Source of the DNA: Spirochaetaceae bacterium
Lineage (GTDB): Bacteria > Spirochaetota > Spirochaetia > Treponematales > Breznakiellaceae
Direction of reading: 5' to 3'
Length of the DNA stretch: 10,838 bases
Assembly (NCBI GenBank): GCA_031256815.1
Contig: JAIRPU010000131.1
Coordinates: 1 to 10,838, forward strand
The first letter of the stretch is position 1, and each line of letters begins with the position of its first letter. Of the stretch, positions 1 to 5,022 are shown in pieces. Under the pieces are notes generated by a model that saw nothing but the letters and a program-made list of their open reading frames with translations, had not been told where the DNA came from and made no database searches. The position numbers and the translations under genes are program-made.

Positions 1-26
1 GCAAAGCATAACCACGCCTGCGAGAA

Positions 27-45
27 GGCCGCGCGAAGCGCGGCC
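27..45. repeat. Perfect hairpin, 8-bp stem, GAA loop
   Basis: GGCCGCGC, loop GAA, GCGCGGCC. The apex contains the heptamer GCGAAGC (33-39), known from biophysical work to form an unusually stable DNA mini-hairpin. A second hairpin, GCCGCC-GCA-GGCGGC (43-57), follows and overlaps it by 3 bases. Confidence 0.8.
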
Positions 46-69
46 GCCGCAGGCGGCTGTCACCGGCAG

Positions 70-98
70 CCCACGAAACCGCAATGCGGTTTCGTGGG
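70..98. repeat. Perfect hairpin, 13-bp stem, AAT loop (conserved module)
   Basis: CCCACGAAACCGC, loop AAT, GCGGTTTCGTGGG. The block 47-98 aligns without gaps to 9848-9899. Within the stem, pairs C72:G96, A73:T95 and G75:C93 become G:C, G:C and T:A in the other copy, so each change on one arm is compensated on the other. Not followed by a T-run, so not a typical intrinsic terminator. Confidence 0.85.
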
Positions 99-138
99 GC
101 GTGTGCATCCCGCGCCCGCGAAGCGGCGACCGGCACTT

Positions 139-167
139 CCGCGGCCTGCGCAGCGCGCAGGCCGCGG
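139..167. repeat. Perfect hairpin, 13-bp stem, AGC loop
   Basis: CCGCGGCCTGCGC, loop AGC, GCGCAGGCCGCGG. The left arm CCGCGGCCTGCGCAG recurs at 9945-9959, where it is part of the 14-bp palindrome GGCCTGCGCAGGCC (9949-9962). The module is therefore shared between islands but folded slightly differently. Confidence 0.8.
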
Positions 168-178
168 GCTGGCGACAA

Positions 179-197
179 GACCGCGCTTCGCGCGGTC
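179..197. repeat. Perfect hairpin, 8-bp stem, TTC loop
   Basis: GACCGCGC, loop TTC, GCGCGGTC. The apex GCTTCGC (185-191) is the complement of GCGAAGC. Outer bases GGCGAC (171-176) can also pair with GTCGCC (195-200) in an alternative fold. Confidence 0.75.
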
Positions 198-204
198 GCC
201 TCCG

Positions 205-277
205 GCAAAAAACGCGCTTTCCGCTCCAATTTGCTTCGCTTCGCTTGCAAATTCCGCTTCAATCGCTTGCGCGAGTG
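205..277 (+). repeat. 73-bp interspersed direct repeat, copy 1
   Basis: This copy is identical to 10144-10216 at 71 of 73 positions, in the same orientation. The differences are T236 against G10175 and A274 against G10213. It contains two overlapping GCTTCGC heptamers (233-239 and 238-244) and a 7-bp inverted repeat AATTTGC/GCAAATT around them. No open reading frame or terminator-like feature explains it. Confidence 0.9.
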
Positions 278-326
278 TCTGCAGCCGCCTGTGCCCGCCT
301 GCGTTTGGCCAAATTGGCCTGCACCC

Positions 327-380
327 GCCTTTGGCGGGCCAGTTGCCTTTGGCGGGCCAGTTGCCTTTGGCGGGCCAGTT
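327..380 (+). repeat. Three exact tandem copies of an 18-bp unit
   Basis: GCCTTTGGCGGGCCAGTT is repeated three times without spacers (327-344, 345-362, 363-380). The first copy completes a small hairpin CCCGCC-TTT-GGCGGG (324-338). The 18-bp period preserves reading frame, but neither strand gives a recognisable protein here. Exact identity suggests recent amplification, for example by replication slippage. Confidence 0.9.
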
Positions 381-434
381 GCCTGCGCCTGGACTGCCGA
401 AGTGGGCGGCTTTTTAACGCGAAGGACGCTTAAA

Positions 435-1034
435 TTATACGCTAATTTTTCTTGAACCCGGCTTTAACACCGGAAGCTTTTTTTTACAAAGCGGACATTC
501 CGCCGCTTCCCAGTTGGCCGCTTCAAGTTTTACCGCTGAATAAAACGGCAGCTCAAGTTCAACTCCGGGGGCTATTCTGTCCACAATGCAGCAAAGCGCG
601 CTCACCTTTGCGCCTGCCATTTCAAGCACTTTTATACTTTCCCCGGATGATTTTCCGGTTGTAACAACGTCTTCCGCAATAAGAATGTTCATACCGGCAG
701 AAACTTCAAAACCGCGCCGTAAAGCCATAGCGCCTGTTTCATCGCGCTCTGTCCAAAAAGCCGGAACGCCAAGCTGCCGTCCAATTTCGTATGCAACCAC
801 AATACCGCCCAATGCGGGGCCAACTACGGCATCGAATTTTAGTTTTCCTTCGTTACGGAAGGCAAGCAGGCGCTGTACCAAAGGGCGAAGCGCCGCTTCC
901 GCTTTTTGCGGATACTGCAAAAGTCTGGCGCATTGAAAATAACGGTCGCTGTGCCTGCCGGAAGAAAGCAAAAAATGCCCTTCAAGCATGGCGGAACATT
1001 CTTTTAGAATTTCAACTGTATTGGCTGTGTCCAT
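435..1034 (-). CDS. pyrE: Orotate phosphoribosyltransferase
   Basis: Predicted to join orotate and PRPP to form orotidine 5'-monophosphate, the fifth step of de novo pyrimidine synthesis, in the cytoplasm. The 199-residue protein opens with the OPRTase-type segment EGHFLLSSGRHSDRYFQCA (residues 18-36). It has a core GPALGGIVVAYEIGR (72-86), the conserved ERDE region (96-99) and the PRPP-binding signature ILIAEDVVTTGKS (117-129). The C-terminus carries CPLC (180-183) followed by a PGSR tail, which I recall from other bacterial PyrE proteins. Length fits the family. The ATG at 1034 gives the expected N-terminus. The only purine-rich upstream element, AGGG, lies somewhat far away, so the ribosome binding site is weak. 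The gene is divergent from trpS across 50 bp and ends about ten bases from the repeat island, with no clear intrinsic terminator. No other pyr gene is in the window. Confidence 0.95.
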   Translation of the reverse strand: MDTANTVEILKECSAMLEGHFLLSSGRHSDRYFQCARLLQYPQKAEAALRPLVQRLLAFRNEGKLKFDAVVGPALGGIVVAYEIGRQLGVPAFWTERDETGAMALRRGFEVSAGMNILIAEDVVTTGKSSGESIKVLEMAGAKVSALCCIVDRIAPGVELELPFYSAVKLEAANWEAAECPLCKKKLPVLKPGSRKISV

Positions 1035-1084
1035 AAAAAAATAATACCCTAGAAAAAAAAAGAGTTATAGTACAATATAACGCA
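1035..1084. promoter_or_regulatory. Divergent intergenic region between pyrE and trpS
   Basis: This AT-rich 50-bp gap must hold the start signals of both genes. On the plus strand TACAAT (1071-1076) is a possible -10 box for trpS, with no convincing -35. It lies so close to the ATG at 1085 that the transcript would have almost no leader, and no Shine-Dalgarno is visible. No operator or riboswitch-sized structure can fit here. Confidence 0.3.
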
Positions 1085-2074
1085 ATGAAAATCTCGCTTA
1101 CAGGCATAAAACCAACAGGAACTCTCCACATAGGCAATTATTTTGGAGCCATAAAACCCGCGCTTGCGCTTAGCGCGCGTTATGACGCGCGTTACTTTAT
1201 TGCAGATTATCATGCGCTAAATGTAATGAAAGACCCTTCCGCGCTGCGGCAAAGCGTGCTGGAAGTAGCCGCCGGCTGGCTGGCTGCCGGCCTCGATACA
1301 AAAAAAGTTATTTTTTACAGACAGAGTTCAATTCCTGAAATTTTTGAGCTAACTACAATACTCCATGCGTTTACCGCAAAAGGGCTTTTGAACAGGGCGC
1401 ACGCGTATAAGGCGCTGGTTCAGGCTAACAACGAAAAAGGCGCCGACCCGGACGCAGGTATTAATATGGGGCTTTTTACATATCCTGTGCTTATGGCGGC
1501 GGATATTCTTATGTTTGATTCCGATGTAGTGCCTGTAGGACGCGACCAAACTCAGCATATAGAAATGGCCCAGGATATTGCGCAGGCGCTGAATTTTAAT
1601 TACAGGCAGGAACTTTTAAAAATTCCTCAAGCGGCTGTTGAAGAAGAAGTAGCCGTAGTTCCGGGCCTTGACGGACGCAAAATGAGTAAAAGTTACGGGA
1701 ATACAATTCCTCTTTTTGCTTCAGAAAAAGAACTTAAAAAACTCATTATGCGCATTGTAACAAATTCTCAGGGTGTGGAAGAGCCAAAAGATACGGAATC
1801 TTCGCAGATTTTTGCTTTATACAAACTGTTTGCAAGCGCGGATGAACGCCGCGCGCTTGCGGAGCGTTACCGTGCCGGAGGCATGGGCTGGGGAGAGGCA
1901 AAAGAAGCGCTTTTTTTTGTAGTAAACCGCGAACTCTCTCCGCTGCGCGAAAGATATAACGCGCTTATTTCCAATCCGGATTCGCTTATTGCCACGCTGG
2001 AAGAGGGCGCGGAAAAAGCCCGCGTTATAGCCGGAAAGACGCTTGCCCGTCTGCGCAAAGCCTGTGGAATTTAA
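1085..2074 (+). CDS. trpS: Tryptophanyl-tRNA synthetase
   Basis: A class I aminoacyl-tRNA synthetase that charges tRNA-Trp with tryptophan in the cytoplasm. The 329-residue length is normal for bacterial TrpRS. The start MKISLTGIKPTGTLHIGNYFG carries the HIGH-type signature HIGN (15-18). The second ATP-binding signature KMSKS is at residues 199-203 in GRKMSKSYGN. The stretch VPVGRDQTQHIEMAQDIA is the conserved TrpRS segment that helps bind substrate. The ATG at 1085 places the HIGN motif where it belongs. There is no evident Shine-Dalgarno before it. The gene is monocistronic in this view. Its TAA stop (2072-2074) directly abuts the stop of the convergent DUF1638-like gene, leaving no room for a separate terminator. 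No T-box or trp leader is seen upstream. Confidence 0.97.
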   Translation: MKISLTGIKPTGTLHIGNYFGAIKPALALSARYDARYFIADYHALNVMKDPSALRQSVLEVAAGWLAAGLDTKKVIFYRQSSIPEIFELTTILHAFTAKGLLNRAHAYKALVQANNEKGADPDAGINMGLFTYPVLMAADILMFDSDVVPVGRDQTQHIEMAQDIAQALNFNYRQELLKIPQAAVEEEVAVVPGLDGRKMSKSYGNTIPLFASEKELKKLIMRIVTNSQGVEEPKDTESSQIFALYKLFASADERRALAERYRAGGMGWGEAKEALFFVVNRELSPLRERYNALISNPDSLIATLEEGAEKARVIAGKTLARLRKACGI

Positions 2075-2758
2075 TCAACTGCGCCCTGCAAATAACGGCG
2101 CCTGCCGCTGTTTTTGGCACAACTCCTTTACTATCCCCTTAAAATAATCAAGCGTTATTGGCAGAAGTTCAACAGGCACCTGGGTAAATTCAAAGAATTC
2201 AAACAATTCCTCATCGGTAAATTGAAACAGCCCTGCGTCAAGAACGATAACTTTTTGGAAGTAGCAAAAATTCTGACGTGCGGTAAACTCGTCCATGCGG
2301 CGCATACGGATAAAAATATCCTTCCAGTTTTTAAAACTTGTTGATGTAAGAAAGTAGGCATCGCCTTCCGACTGCAATTCGCGTTTCTTTTCCGGTCCAA
2401 TAAGCATTTCGGCGCAGTTGGCAGGCGCGGGGTAAACAGCGCCGGAGCCGGCGGTAATACGCGGCCATTCGGTGTGGCACATACTGCCGTATAGGAGCAG
2501 CGGTTTTTCGCCCGTATTTTTAGCCGCGCTTCCGCTATTGCGCCGGCGTCCACTAAAGTCGTCAGCCGCACTTGTGCTGGCAGCTCCGGCAAGGCAGGCG
2601 TTCAGTTTTTCGCTTACCGCCTTTTCAAGCAATTCCGCATCGGCATCCAGCGCCATCTCCAGATACTCAACATCAACGCGAATCCCAAGCTCCGCTTCGA
2701 TTTCCGGCAGTACCCTTTCAAGTTCATACTGAAAAATCCCACACGAAACACACTTCAT
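2075..2758 (-). CDS. DUF1638-like protein of unknown function
   Basis: A 227-residue protein that resembles the DUF1638 family as I recall it. Matching features are an N-terminal CVSCGIFQYELERVLPEIE (C3 and C6), a mid-region LLLYGSMCHTEW, then PANCAEMLIG followed by DAYFLTSTSFKNW. DUF1638 members occur in anaerobes, some near corrinoid or methyltransferase genes, but have no established activity that I can name. Residues about 55-85 form a low-complexity Ala/Ser/Gly/Arg-rich insert between the two conserved blocks. Conserved cysteines hint at metal or cofactor binding, which is inference only. The ATG at 2758 has a strong Shine-Dalgarno, GAGGAG, just upstream. The start codon overlaps the stop of a 9-codon upstream ORF (ATGA overlap). 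The gene converges on trpS with no intergenic base. Confidence 0.65.
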   Translation of the reverse strand: MKCVSCGIFQYELERVLPEIEAELGIRVDVEYLEMALDADAELLEKAVSEKLNACLAGAASTSAADDFSGRRRNSGSAAKNTGEKPLLLYGSMCHTEWPRITAGSGAVYPAPANCAEMLIGPEKKRELQSEGDAYFLTSTSFKNWKDIFIRMRRMDEFTARQNFCYFQKVIVLDAGLFQFTDEELFEFFEFTQVPVELLPITLDYFKGIVKELCQKQRQAPLFAGRS

Positions 2759-2784
2759 AGGCTCTCCTCTTTTTTAATATTCAT
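2755..2784 (-). CDS. Possible 9-codon leader ORF (MNIKKEESL)
   Basis: ATG at 2784 opens a frame of nine codons ending in TGA (2757-2755). Its own Shine-Dalgarno AAGGAG lies four bases upstream. The TGA overlaps the ATG of the DUF1638-like gene (ATGA), the classic arrangement for translational coupling, and the downstream gene's GAGGAG lies inside this ORF. CTCC-ATAAA-GGAG can fold around the leader's own Shine-Dalgarno. It is not in frame with the downstream gene (26-base offset), so it is not an alternative start. It may be a leader peptide, or a fortuitous ORF near two purine-rich boxes. Confidence 0.4.
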   Translation of the reverse strand: MNIKKEESL

Positions 2785-2799
2785 CTTGCTCCTTTATGG

Positions 2800-2805
2800 A
2801 GTATA
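2800..2805 (-). promoter_or_regulatory. Possible -10 box for the DUF1638-like gene
   Basis: TATACT on the minus strand lies upstream of the leader ORF. The bases at the expected -35 distance do not resemble TTGACA, so this is weak. Transcription from it would begin just before the leader's Shine-Dalgarno. The rest of 2759-2856 shows no other gene or strong structure. Confidence 0.3.
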
Positions 2806-2856
2806 GCCATAAAAGACAGAACAGTGTATCCATGCAATTTAACACGAACATATAGA

Positions 2857-2885
2857 TTGACATTTTTTTACGCATCGCATATACT
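2857..2885 (+). promoter_or_regulatory. Sigma70-type promoter of tRNA-Phe
   Basis: TTGACA (2857-2862), a 17-base spacer and TATACT (2880-2885) give a perfect -35, an optimal spacing and a near-consensus -10. The expected transcription start at about 2892 is just upstream of the tRNA at 2901. This is the strongest promoter visible in the window. It probably also serves the downstream peptidase-bactofilin operon, because no terminator is seen after the tRNA. Confidence 0.85.
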
Positions 2886-2900
2886 AAAGCAGATGTAAAA

Positions 2901-2973
2901 GCCGCTGTAGCTCAGTCGGTAGAGCAAAGGACTGAAAATCCTTGTGGCGAGAGTTCGATTCTCTCTGGCGGCA
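2901..2973 (+). tRNA. tRNA-Phe (anticodon GAA)
   Basis: The full cloverleaf can be drawn. The acceptor GCCGCTG pairs with TGGCGGC, with two G-U wobbles at the base. The D stem is GCTC/GAGC, and the anticodon stem AAGGA/TCCTT holds the loop CTGAAAA with anticodon GAA. A 5-base variable loop GTGGC and the T arm GAGAG-TTCGATT-CTCTC follow. Discriminator base is A. The 3' CCA is not encoded (TCC follows), so it must be added by the CCA-adding enzyme. Confidence 0.97.
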
Positions 2974-2992
2974 TCCGGAATAAATGGCTTAA

Positions 2993-4087
2993 GTGCCTAT
3001 TGTGCCGATATTAAATAGCAAGAAGAGGTTTGATTTGGCTCGGGTTCACGAGTATAAACGTTTTGAGAACAATTTTGTTCGTAAAGTTAAGGCCTGCGCT
3101 CAAAGCGCCTTAAAAGCTACAGGTGTTTTTTTAAACGCTTTGTGGCGGATTTTAAGACGGAACTACACAATAGTTCTGGTTCCGCACAGCGAAAAAAAAG
3201 TTTACAATTTACAGGTTACCTGCCTTTCGCTTATTTGCGCCGGCGCGGTAATTGCGTCTATGGCAGGCGTATTTTTTTGGTATTGCAGTTCGTCCAGCGC
3301 CGACAAAACCGTTTTGGAAGCCAAAGAGACTGCGCTTAAGAGTACGCAGGCCAATCTTGACCAGCTGCGCGATGAAATGAGCAGCCTTAGAAAAGAAGCG
3401 CGGAGTTTTCAGTCAACACTGACGGGCGTTTTTAATACAATGGGAATAAGCACCGCACAGAATAGTTCCCCTTCCGCGCCTTCCGGCGACCTTTCATCTT
3501 TTTTTGATTTGCACGACACGGCGGAAGGCCGTTTGCGCGAAGCCGACGAAATTCGTACGTTTGCGCGCTATCTTGCCGAAAGCCGCGAACCGCTCGAAAA
3601 CCTTGGTAAACTCCTTGAATCGCAAAGCACTTTGCTTACCGAAGTTCCGAATATTTGGCCGGTAAAAGACGGCAAGGGGCATATTTCCATGTTTTTTGGC
3701 GAAAACGAAAATCCTTTTACAGGCCAGATATACGTTCACCGCGGCGTTGATATTTCCACTTTTCGCTATGGCGACCCTGTTGTAGCTACGGCAGATGGAC
3801 AGGTGGTTACCGTTGATTACGATTCTACCGGTTTTGGCAACTATGTAATTATACGCCATAAGCATGGTTTTTATACCCGTTATGGCCATATGCAGAGTTT
3901 TAATGTGCGTACCGGCCAGCGTATTCAGCAGGGCGAAGTAATAGGGCGTATTGGAAACACAGGACTTTCCACAGGCCCTCATGTTCATTATGAGGTTCAT
4001 ATAGGTTCTGATGTTGTAGACCCGTATAAGTTTTTAAATGTCCGCAGTATGGCCGATAAGGTATCTTTGAATGCCGGAAAAAGTTAA
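2993..4087 (+). CDS. Membrane-anchored M23 family metallopeptidase
   Basis: A predicted zinc endopeptidase (LytM/peptidase M23 fold) that cuts peptidoglycan cross-bridges outside the cytoplasmic membrane. The 364-residue protein has a basic cytoplasmic N-terminus (1-70) and one transmembrane helix (about 75-97). A probable coiled coil follows (about 103-142), then the C-terminal M23 domain (about 220-350). The zinc ligands are visible: H249 and D253 in HRGVD, and H332 in HVHYE, with H330 also in that motif, so it looks active. An in-frame TAA directly precedes the GTG at 2993, so translation starts there or at the GTG three codons later (3002). The Shine-Dalgarno is weak. It starts 19 bases after tRNA-Phe and overlaps the bactofilin gene by 17 bases. 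M23-bactofilin pairs are known to set cell shape in several bacteria, such as Helicobacter and Myxococcus relatives. Confidence 0.9.
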   Translation: MPIVPILNSKKRFDLARVHEYKRFENNFVRKVKACAQSALKATGVFLNALWRILRRNYTIVLVPHSEKKVYNLQVTCLSLICAGAVIASMAGVFFWYCSSSSADKTVLEAKETALKSTQANLDQLRDEMSSLRKEARSFQSTLTGVFNTMGISTAQNSSPSAPSGDLSSFFDLHDTAEGRLREADEIRTFARYLAESREPLENLGKLLESQSTLLTEVPNIWPVKDGKGHISMFFGENENPFTGQIYVHRGVDISTFRYGDPVVATADGQVVTVDYDSTGFGNYVIIRHKHGFYTRYGHMQSFNVRTGQRIQQGEVIGRIGNTGLSTGPHVHYEVHIGSDVVDPYKFLNVRSMADKVSLNAGKS

Positions 4088-4511
4088 CCGCCGTGATGTT
4101 TCCATAAATACAATTATCGGCCCTAACACCGATGTTAACGGTGATATTTGCGCCGGCGGTTTTACACGTGTGGACGGCAACGTTCGCGGCGAACTTGACG
4201 CATCCGGGCGTGTGGTTATTGGCGAACGGGCAAGAATGAAGAGCAATATTACGGGGACTGCAATAACGATTGGGGGCGTTGTTAAGGGTAACGTGCTTGC
4301 AAGCGAACGGCTTGTTGTGCTTTCTACCGGCCTTATTTTAGGCGATGTAATTACACGAAGAATCCAGGCGGACGAAGGCTGCATTATACACGGGAATATT
4401 ATTGTTTGCAGAGACGACGCGCAATGGAAAAGCGCAATTAGCGAGTATGAAGATGCTCTGGGTGTGCGTCAGGCGCTTTTAGGCAGCGGAGTTAAAGGCA
4501 GTGGAACTTAA
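4071..4511 (+). CDS. Bactofilin (polymer-forming cytoskeletal protein)
   Basis: A 146-residue bactofilin (formerly DUF583). These proteins form nucleotide-independent filaments on the inner face of the membrane and recruit cell-wall enzymes. The core from about residue 13 to 115 shows the repeating Gly/Val/Ile pattern of the right-handed beta-helix, for example VNGDICAGGFTRVDGNVRGE, GTAITIGGVVKGNV and GLILGDVITRR. Short flexible ends flank it. The ATG at 4071 lies inside the peptidase gene with a 17-base overlap, and an AAGG box sits upstream, which suggests coupled translation. Its 3' end overlaps the next gene by 11 bases. The link to the membrane-bound M23 enzyme upstream supports a role in placing peptidoglycan hydrolysis, hence in cell shape. 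That role here is inferred from context. Confidence 0.93.
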   Translation: MPEKVNRRDVSINTIIGPNTDVNGDICAGGFTRVDGNVRGELDASGRVVIGERARMKSNITGTAITIGGVVKGNVLASERLVVLSTGLILGDVITRRIQADEGCIIHGNIIVCRDDAQWKSAISEYEDALGVRQALLGSGVKGSGT

Positions 4512-5004
4512 GCCTGTAGAAAATCTTAATCCTTTTTTATTAAATCAAATAAGAACAAATAATACGGAAGCAAAAAACGCAAGACGTAACGAAAAACCGC
4601 TGCGAAATTCATTTTTTTCATTGTTAAAAGAAACTATTTATAAAGACGCCGTTTTTGATTTGGAAAAAACCAGTCAGGATGGGCAAACTACCGAAGAAAT
4701 TGTTGATAATTTACGCAGCGCAGGAGATGCCTTAAAAAAAAATCCGCGTCCGGGCGAAATAAAAGCCTATAGAGATGCGGTTCAAACTTTTATTAAATAT
4801 GTATTGCAAAATGGTTTTGAAGTACAGGAAAAAATGGGAATAAAACGGATTAACAAACCGCAGATAGTAAGAACGAATATTAAAATTATTGATAAAAAAC
4901 TGGAGCAGCTTGCCGCGGCAGTTATGACCGGACAGGTTGAACAAATTAAATTGCTTGCGAGTATTGACGAAATTAGCGGACTCCTAGTAAATTTATTGGA
5001 ATAA
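4501..5004 (+). CDS. YaaR/DUF327 family protein
   Basis: A 167-residue, mostly helical, charged protein matching the DUF327 (YaaR) family. Recognisable stretches are NPRPGEIKAYRDAVQTFIKYVLQ at about residues 80-102, and a C-terminal helix ending in LLASIDEISGLLVNLLE. The molecular role of YaaR is not established. In Bacillus subtilis yaaR lies in the yaaQ-yaaR-holB-yaaT cluster, and here it is directly followed by a YaaT/RicT homologue without holB. The GTG start at 4501 overlaps the bactofilin gene by 11 bases. GGAG nine bases upstream and AAAGG closer in can act as Shine-Dalgarno. The gene is noticeably more AT-rich than its neighbours, especially in codon third positions. No transmembrane segment is present. 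Confidence 0.8.
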   Translation: MELKPVENLNPFLLNQIRTNNTEAKNARRNEKPLRNSFFSLLKETIYKDAVFDLEKTSQDGQTTEEIVDNLRSAGDALKKNPRPGEIKAYRDAVQTFIKYVLQNGFEVQEKMGIKRINKPQIVRTNIKIIDKKLEQLAAAVMTGQVEQIKLLASIDEISGLLVNLLE

Positions 5005-5022
5005 TATCAAAATAATAAAAAA

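Larger units (their letters stand above)
1..425. repeat. GC-rich modular repeat island 1 (non-coding)
   Basis: This gene-free stretch lies downstream of pyrE and continues off the left edge of the window. It is much richer in G and C than the genes and is built from short perfect inverted repeats (27-45, 43-57, 70-98, 139-167, 179-197), a 73-bp element at 205-277 that recurs at 10144-10216, and a threefold 18-bp tandem repeat at 327-380. All three plus-strand frames are open across much of it, as expected from a lack of AT-rich stop codons. None of the translations resembles a protein. Module order matches the island at 9717-10217. Function is unknown. It could be an interspersed chromosomal repeat family or the remains of one. 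Confidence 0.8.

Noticed and set aside
70..98. Rho-independent terminators at the island hairpins
   Set aside because: The stems are strong, but none is followed by a run of T on either strand.
205..277. Integron attC site or phage attachment site
   Set aside because: No integrase or gene-cassette structure is present, and the repeat does not show the paired core sites expected of attC. The tRNA-Phe 3' end is not duplicated in the window.
84..455. Open frames of 107-123 codons on the plus strand over island 1
   Set aside because: All three frames are open because the DNA is GC-rich and repetitive. The translations are Arg/Ala/Pro-rich with period-6 repeats, there is no Shine-Dalgarno, and one runs into pyrE on the other strand.
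2075..2758. 2-hydroxyacyl-CoA dehydratase or corrinoid protein as the identity of this gene
   Set aside because: Early cysteines suggested it, but the length and the NCAEMLIG and FLTSTSF segments fit the DUF1638 pattern better.
3494..4000. 168-codon antisense frame within the M23 peptidase gene
   Set aside because: It is a shadow of a well-supported coding region and lacks recognisable domains.
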